A stretch of DNA of 24,918 nt. Source: JBKHDT01 sp049974825. GTDB lineage: Bacteria > Pseudomonadota > Gammaproteobacteria > Halothiobacillales > Halothiobacillaceae. A model generated the notes under the pieces. The model saw only the letters and a program-made list of their open reading frames with translations. It had not been told where the DNA came from and did not search any database. The stretch spans positions 1 through 24,918 of the forward strand of contig JBNGDJ010000027.1 of the NCBI GenBank assembly GCA_049974825.1. The letters run 5' to 3'. The number at the start of each line of letters is the position of its first letter. Position 1 is the stretch's first letter. Shown here piece after piece: positions 20,843 through 24,918 of this stretch. Position numbers and translations under genes: made by a program.

Positions 20843-22318
20843 ATGAACATTCTGTTTGTCACCAGCGAAGCCTACCCGCTGATCAAGACCGGTGGCCTGG
20901 CGGACGTCTCCGGCGCCCTGCCCCGTTCCCTGGCGAGTCTCGGACAGCAGGTTCGGGTCGTGCTGCCGATGTATGCAGACCTGGCGCTGAGCGAAGAACC
21001 GCCGGTCGTGGCCACTCTCGAAGTCTCCGGACAGCAGGTCAGGCTGCGCGAAACCCGGCTCGGGGACAGCGACGTGCCCGTGTGGCTGGTCGATCACCCG
21101 ATGTTCAGCGCCCGTCACGGCAATCCCTACATGGGGCCGGACGGCAATCCATGGCATGACAACCCGGAACGCTTTGCGCTGTTCTGCCGCGTGGCGGCCA
21201 GGTTGGCCATCGACGACGCGGGCCTGGCCTGGACCGCGGACATCGTCCACTGCAATGACTGGCAATCGGGCCTGGTCCCGGTGCTGCTCAGCAGCCAGGA
21301 CCGCCCCAGCTGCATCATGACGCTGCACAACCTCGCCTATCAGGGCGTGTTCGACCGCGCGACATTCGAGCGCCTCGGCCTGCCCTGGTCGCTCTGGCAC
21401 GCCGATGCGCTGGAATACTGGGGCAACATGTCGATGCTCAAGGGCGGCATCGTGTTCTCTCGGTTCATTACCGCAGTCAGTCCGACCTACGCACGGGAAA
21501 TCCAGACACCGACCTTCGGCTACGGGCTGGATGGTCTCCTTCAAGCCCGTGCCAGCGACGTGATCGGCATTCTCAACGGCATCGACGAGCGGGCCTGGAA
21601 CCCGGCCACCGACCCACACCTGGTACAGGGCTACGACGTCGACAGCCTTGATGGCAAGCGGGACAACAAGGCAGCTCTGCAGGCAGAGCTGGGCCTGCCG
21701 GTGGACGACGAGGTCATGCTGGTTGGTCACATTGGACGCCTGGTCGACCAGAAGGGTATCGACCTACTGCTTGGGGCCATTCCCCGCCTGATGCACCTGC
21801 CGCTGCAGTTCGCGATTCTCGGCAGCGGCGAGAGCCGCCACGAGCACGCCCTGCGCGGACTGGCAGCACGCTACCCGGACAAGATCGGGGTATTCATCGG
21901 CTACGACGAGGCCCTCGCCCATCGCATCGAGGCCGGCAGCGACTGGTTCGTCATGCCCAGCCGCTTCGAGCCCTGCGGCCTCAACCAGCTCTACAGCCTG
22001 CGCTACGGGACGCCCCCGATCGTTCACAAAACCGGCGGGCTGGCCGATACCGTGGTGCATGCCGATGCCGACACCATCCGCGAGGGGCGGGCAACCGGAC
22101 TGGTGATGGAACACCTCGACCGGCATGCCATCGAATGGGCAATCGGCACCGCGCTGCAGTACTATCATGTTTCAGAGACCTACCGGGGCATCCAGCAGGC
22201 GGCCATGAGTCGTCGCTTCGACTGGGAAAACAGCGCCCGCCAGTACATCGAACTCTACGAAAGATCCCTGTCTCCGGAGCCGCCCGAACGCGATGAGCCA
22301 GAACAAGCCGACCATTGA
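20843..22318 (+). CDS. glgA: Glycogen synthase (ADP-glucose)
   Basis: This GT5 enzyme transfers glucose from ADP-glucose to the non-reducing end of growing glycogen. It is 491 residues (E. coli 477). It starts MNILFVTSEAYPLIKTGGLADV, with K15 of KTGGLADV at the same position as in E. coli. Other marks are HCNDWQSGL, TLHNLAYQG, ILNGIDERAWNPATD, GHIGRLVDQKGIDLL and the C-terminal FEPCGLNQLYSLRYG with PIVHKTGGLADTV. The ribosome site is weak (AAGCGAG). The frame is open upstream into repeat R5, but that extension is repeat-derived. Its last 26 bases overlap the start of the DUF1631 gene. The C-terminal tail after LYERSLSPEP is charged and not conserved. Confidence 0.96.
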   Translation: MNILFVTSEAYPLIKTGGLADVSGALPRSLASLGQQVRVVLPMYADLALSEEPPVVATLEVSGQQVRLRETRLGDSDVPVWLVDHPMFSARHGNPYMGPDGNPWHDNPERFALFCRVAARLAIDDAGLAWTADIVHCNDWQSGLVPVLLSSQDRPSCIMTLHNLAYQGVFDRATFERLGLPWSLWHADALEYWGNMSMLKGGIVFSRFITAVSPTYAREIQTPTFGYGLDGLLQARASDVIGILNGIDERAWNPATDPHLVQGYDVDSLDGKRDNKAALQAELGLPVDDEVMLVGHIGRLVDQKGIDLLLGAIPRLMHLPLQFAILGSGESRHEHALRGLAARYPDKIGVFIGYDEALAHRIEAGSDWFVMPSRFEPCGLNQLYSLRYGTPPIVHKTGGLADTVVHADADTIREGRATGLVMEHLDRHAIEWAIGTALQYYHVSETYRGIQQAAMSRRFDWENSARQYIELYERSLSPEPPERDEPEQADH

Positions 22319-24482
22319 TCCGCAGTCGCTCAAAAGCTCGCTGAAATCGCTGGCGCGCAAGCGGCTGACCGAACGAATCAACGGCTTGTTCGGCTCCATC
22401 GACGATACGCTGTTCTCGATGGCGGACCGCGCGCTGGAAACCGAAGAGCAAAACCTGTACTTCGACGCCATGCGCGCCCTGCGCCTGGAACGGGGTGCCA
22501 TCCTTTATCGTTTTTTCAAGCACCTTGAGGAGTCCCGCGACGACTCTCCCTCGGACATGCCGCCTCCGGCGGAGGACGACGACGAGGATGATCTGAACCT
22601 GGCCCTGATCGACCAGGAAGAGATGGAAGAACACGTGGCGGTGACCAACATGGTTGCCAACGCCAACGAGGCCACGGCGCAGGAGGTGGCTGCCCTGGAG
22701 ACCCGTCTGGAATGGCTGGACGAGCGCTACCCGGGCGTGATCCCCGTCAATGCCTATGGACTGCGGGTGGTCGCCTCGGCTTTTCGGGAGGCGGTGCATG
22801 ATTCCGAATTCGACCTGCGCATCAATTTGCTTGTCCTCAAGCTCTTCGAGCAACAAGTGTTCTCCGGCCTGGCAGAGCTCTACCAGGAAATGAACGATGT
22901 GCTGATCGAGGCGGGCATTCTTCCCAAGATCCGCAGTCGGCGCCGAAGCGGCGCCAGCGGTCAGGCCAGTGGAGCTGGCGGGGGAGGATCGCAGGGCTCT
23001 GGATCCGGCCAGGCCGCTGCGGACCCAGCGGGTGCCGGCGGGGCATTCGGCGCCGAACCCGGCCCAACCTGGCTGAATGAACTGGTGCAGGCCGGCGCCC
23101 CCCTCCACCAAAAGGGAATGATCGTTCCGCCCACCGTGGCCTGGTCTCCCCAGACCCTGCGCAGCTTCATCATGCAGGAATGGCTGGGCAGCACGCGCGA
23201 GGACGGCAGCGGCACCGGGATCGCCGGTCGGGAGCGCGAGGTCATCGAGCTGGTCAGCATCCTCTTCGCGTCGATCCTCGAAGACGGGCGGATGGAAGAA
23301 CCCGCCCGCACCCTGATCGCCCGGCTTCAATGGCCCATTCTCAAGACGGCGCTGGACGAGCCGGCCTTCTTCCAGGAGGCCAGCCATCCGGCCCGCGATC
23401 TGCTCAATGCCTGCACGCGCCTTGGCAGCCGCAGCATCCCCGAGTCGACCCCGGCACATCGGGATCTTCATGCGAGCATTGACGAGGTACTGACCCGGTT
23501 CCAGTCCGAGCCGGAGGTCTTCCGTGAAGCGACTCAGACGGTCGAACGGGTCCTGAACGAACAGGCGCCGGCGCTGGAAACCGATGACCGGGAAGAGACC
23601 CGTCGGCGCCGCAAGGAGCTGGTCGCCCGCGCCCGCGAGCACATCAAGACCCTGATGGTCGAGCGCATTGCGGGCAGGCCAATCGAGCCGGTCATCCAGA
23701 AGTTCCTGCAGACGGCGTGGGGGCCGCTGATGGTGGTCATCCTGCTCAACCAGGGGCGACACAGCGATCAGTGGGCGCATGCCACCTCCATGCTCGACCG
23801 GATCATCGACCTGTGTTTTGCACCGGCGCCTCGCCGCGACGAGGTCGATGCACTGGTGGAAGGGCTCTATGATGATCTGGAGGGGGTCAATTTCGACACC
23901 GACCGGGTGGCGGCCCTGATCACCCCGCTGCGGGACTGGCTCCTTTCCCAGGTGGCATCCTCCACCGGCAGCTTCCGGGAACTGGAACTGCCGGAAGAGT
24001 CCTCCGCTTCCCCGCAGGAACAGGCAGCGGATACGGAAGAATCCCGGCCACCCGAAGGGCTTGACAGCCTCGAACCCTTCGAACTGGATGCCCCCGAGCC
24101 ACTGCCCGAGCTGCACGACGAGCCTGCAGCGGAACCGGAGCCTCCTCCGGCACCGGCCCATGTCCAGGGCGATGCCGGCGACATTGATCCGCAGGTGCTA
24201 GACTTCCTTGAACGGCATGTCTTCAACGGCGAGTGGTTCCAGATCTACAACGGCGAGGGCCTGGCCCTGCGGCGTCTGAAGGGACACAGCCTGAACGCCG
24301 AAATGCGCGTGGTTTACTTTGCCAACCGCAACGAGGAAAAAGTGCTGTTCCGCCCGCTGTCGGCCTTTTTCGAAGACATGCTGGCACAGAGAAGCCGACC
24401 CGTGTTTGACAACGTGGTGTATGGCAAGGCCCTCGAGCGCCTGCGCGCCGAGGTGGAATCCGGCAAGGTGAAGCGCCCATGA
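22293..24482 (+). CDS. DUF1631 family protein
   Basis: This 729-residue protein has no known catalytic motif. It opens with a helical segment (10-80), then a very acidic stretch (about 79-113), a helical block (130-212), a Gly/Ser/Ala-rich linker (about 216-257), a second long helical block (about 258-560), an acidic Pro-rich linker (about 565-625) and a C-terminal beta-rich module (about 630-729) with GEWFQIY, ALRRLKGHS and KVLFRPLSAF. This layout fits DUF1631, found in proteobacteria and sometimes mislabelled thymidine phosphorylase. The C-terminal module resembles the compact barrels seen in PilZ-associated proteins, but this is a shape-based impression. It overlaps glgA by 26 bp and the PilZ gene by four, indicating one operon. 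Function unknown; a regulatory or scaffolding role is inferred from context. Confidence 0.88.
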   Translation: MSQNKPTIDPQSLKSSLKSLARKRLTERINGLFGSIDDTLFSMADRALETEEQNLYFDAMRALRLERGAILYRFFKHLEESRDDSPSDMPPPAEDDDEDDLNLALIDQEEMEEHVAVTNMVANANEATAQEVAALETRLEWLDERYPGVIPVNAYGLRVVASAFREAVHDSEFDLRINLLVLKLFEQQVFSGLAELYQEMNDVLIEAGILPKIRSRRRSGASGQASGAGGGGSQGSGSGQAAADPAGAGGAFGAEPGPTWLNELVQAGAPLHQKGMIVPPTVAWSPQTLRSFIMQEWLGSTREDGSGTGIAGREREVIELVSILFASILEDGRMEEPARTLIARLQWPILKTALDEPAFFQEASHPARDLLNACTRLGSRSIPESTPAHRDLHASIDEVLTRFQSEPEVFREATQTVERVLNEQAPALETDDREETRRRRKELVARAREHIKTLMVERIAGRPIEPVIQKFLQTAWGPLMVVILLNQGRHSDQWAHATSMLDRIIDLCFAPAPRRDEVDALVEGLYDDLEGVNFDTDRVAALITPLRDWLLSQVASSTGSFRELELPEESSASPQEQAADTEESRPPEGLDSLEPFELDAPEPLPELHDEPAAEPEPPPAPAHVQGDAGDIDPQVLDFLERHVFNGEWFQIYNGEGLALRRLKGHSLNAEMRVVYFANRNEEKVLFRPLSAFFEDMLAQRSRPVFDNVVYGKALERLRAEVESGKVKRP

Positions 24483-24814
24483 CCGATCTTCAGGACGAAC
24501 GCCGGCTCTATCTGCGCAAGCGCCTTGAGGGCGACGTGCTGCTTCGCAGGCACAGTGCGCCCGACCGGCTTTTGCGCGGCCAGGTCATCGACATTGGCGC
24601 CGAGGGCTTGTGCCTGCAAACTGACGAGGCCATTAATTCAAACGAACCCCTGGAACTGACCGTGCGGGTCCGCGACCCCGCCGGGGCCTTCCACCTCAAG
24701 GGCCGTCAGAGCTGGTGCCGGGCTGACGGACCGCGCTTCCGGGTGGGAATCGAGCTTGACGGGGCGGACAGCTCGGACGACTGGACCGACTGGCGCGCCC
24801 TGTTTATCGACTGA
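24479..24814 (+). CDS. PilZ-domain protein
   Basis: This is a 111-residue single-domain protein. The c-di-GMP-binding RxxxR is present at R9-R13 (RRLYLRKR), and the second motif reads DIGAEG (38-43) where the consensus is D/N-x-S-x-x-G, so Ser is replaced by Gly. The barrel continues to RFRVGIEL. Binding is plausible but may be weakened. It overlaps the DUF1631 gene as ATGA, so the two are translationally coupled. A link between c-di-GMP and glycogen synthesis or the DUF1631 protein is inferred from this arrangement. Confidence 0.88.
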   Translation: MTDLQDERRLYLRKRLEGDVLLRRHSAPDRLLRGQVIDIGAEGLCLQTDEAINSNEPLELTVRVRDPAGAFHLKGRQSWCRADGPRFRVGIELDGADSSDDWTDWRALFID

Positions 24815-24824
24815 CCGACTGCAT

Positions 24825-24864
24825 CCAGGAGGGCGTCTCGAAAAACCTGTCGAGGCGCCCCTGG
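24825..24864. terminator. Hairpin downstream of the PilZ gene
   Basis: GGGCGTCTCGA (24831-24841) pairs with TCGAGGCGCCC (24850-24860) with one G-U pair, extended by CCAG (24825-24828) with CTGG (24861-24864) across a two-base bulge. No T-run follows, so it is a probable transcript end rather than a classical intrinsic terminator. It begins 11 bp after the PilZ stop. Confidence 0.6.
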
Positions 24865-24918
24865 GGGCAGGGATGCCCCAACGCTCAATGGCGCAAGCCA
24901 TTGAATTGCGGAGCCCGG
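24864..24918 (-). repeat. Multi-hairpin repeat, copy R6 (inverted, runs off the window)
   Basis: GGGGCA-GGGA-TGCCCC (24864-24879) and CAATGGC-GCAA-GCCATTG (about 24886-24903) are followed by AATTGCGGAGCCCGG. This matches the complement of R1/R4 up to the GC-rich hairpin, where the window ends. The left part of the element in this orientation is shortened. Confidence 0.75.

Noticed and set aside
21981..24161. 726-codon minus-strand open frame opposite glgA and DUF1631
   Set aside because: Shadow of two real plus-strand genes; composition low-complexity where the Gly-rich linker lies; no conserved domain.

Overview
The window is GC-rich, densely coded DNA that looks like a gammaproteobacterial chromosome. 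Evidence for this is the E. coli-like GlgB, GlgC, GlgA and KatG, a DUF1631 gene, a PilZ gene, a CnoX/YbbN-type gene and a CCA-encoding tRNA-Leu. No phylogenetic marker fixes the genus. The sequence is a draft scaffold: 100 Ns at 18091-18190 are flanked by the same 55 bases on both sides.

Layout. (1) 214-6366, minus strand: a signalling cassette made of a five-PAS histidine kinase, a receiver-GGDEF-EAL protein interrupted by one frameshift, and a receiver-PP2C phosphatase. The two receivers are paralogous, so one kinase may feed two outputs. (2) 6367-8969: katG with its own regulatory region (an OxyR-like site, an inverted repeat and a TCTACACT -10 element) and a strong terminator. (3) 8970-13328: tRNA-Leu(UAA), a thioredoxin-TPR chaperone (cnoX-like), a convergent Ycf46-like AAA+ ATPase and a small host-attachment/eRF1-like protein, separated by repeats. 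(4) 13324-24814: a glycogen/alpha-glucan locus arranged divergently. malQ, a GH57 glycosidase and glgC run on the minus strand. glgB, glgA, DUF1631 and pilZ run on the plus strand.

How the genes work together. GlgC makes ADP-glucose, GlgA polymerises it and GlgB branches it. MalQ and the GH57 enzyme remodel or recycle the glucans. The DUF1631 and PilZ genes overlap the end of glgA and each other, so a possible c-di-GMP-binding output is translationally linked to glycogen synthesis. KatG and CnoX are oxidative-stress functions. Promoter-like elements before katG, the host-attachment gene and glgB resemble extended -10 sequences of stationary-phase type.

The most unusual content is a family of intergenic, multi-hairpin repeats of about 160-230 bp with near-perfect terminal inverted repeats. 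At least eight full or partial copies occur (1-218, 9051-9253, 9386-9546, 10642-10687, 13019-13101, 13098-13328, 17887-17916, 20634-20774, 24864-end). They look like MITE/BIME-type non-autonomous elements assembled from exchangeable hairpin modules. Between copies some stems change on both arms while the loop stays the same. In three minus-strand genes the repeat end itself supplies the TAG stop codon, and one repeat end supplies part of the tRNA-Leu -35 box. No transposase is present in the window.
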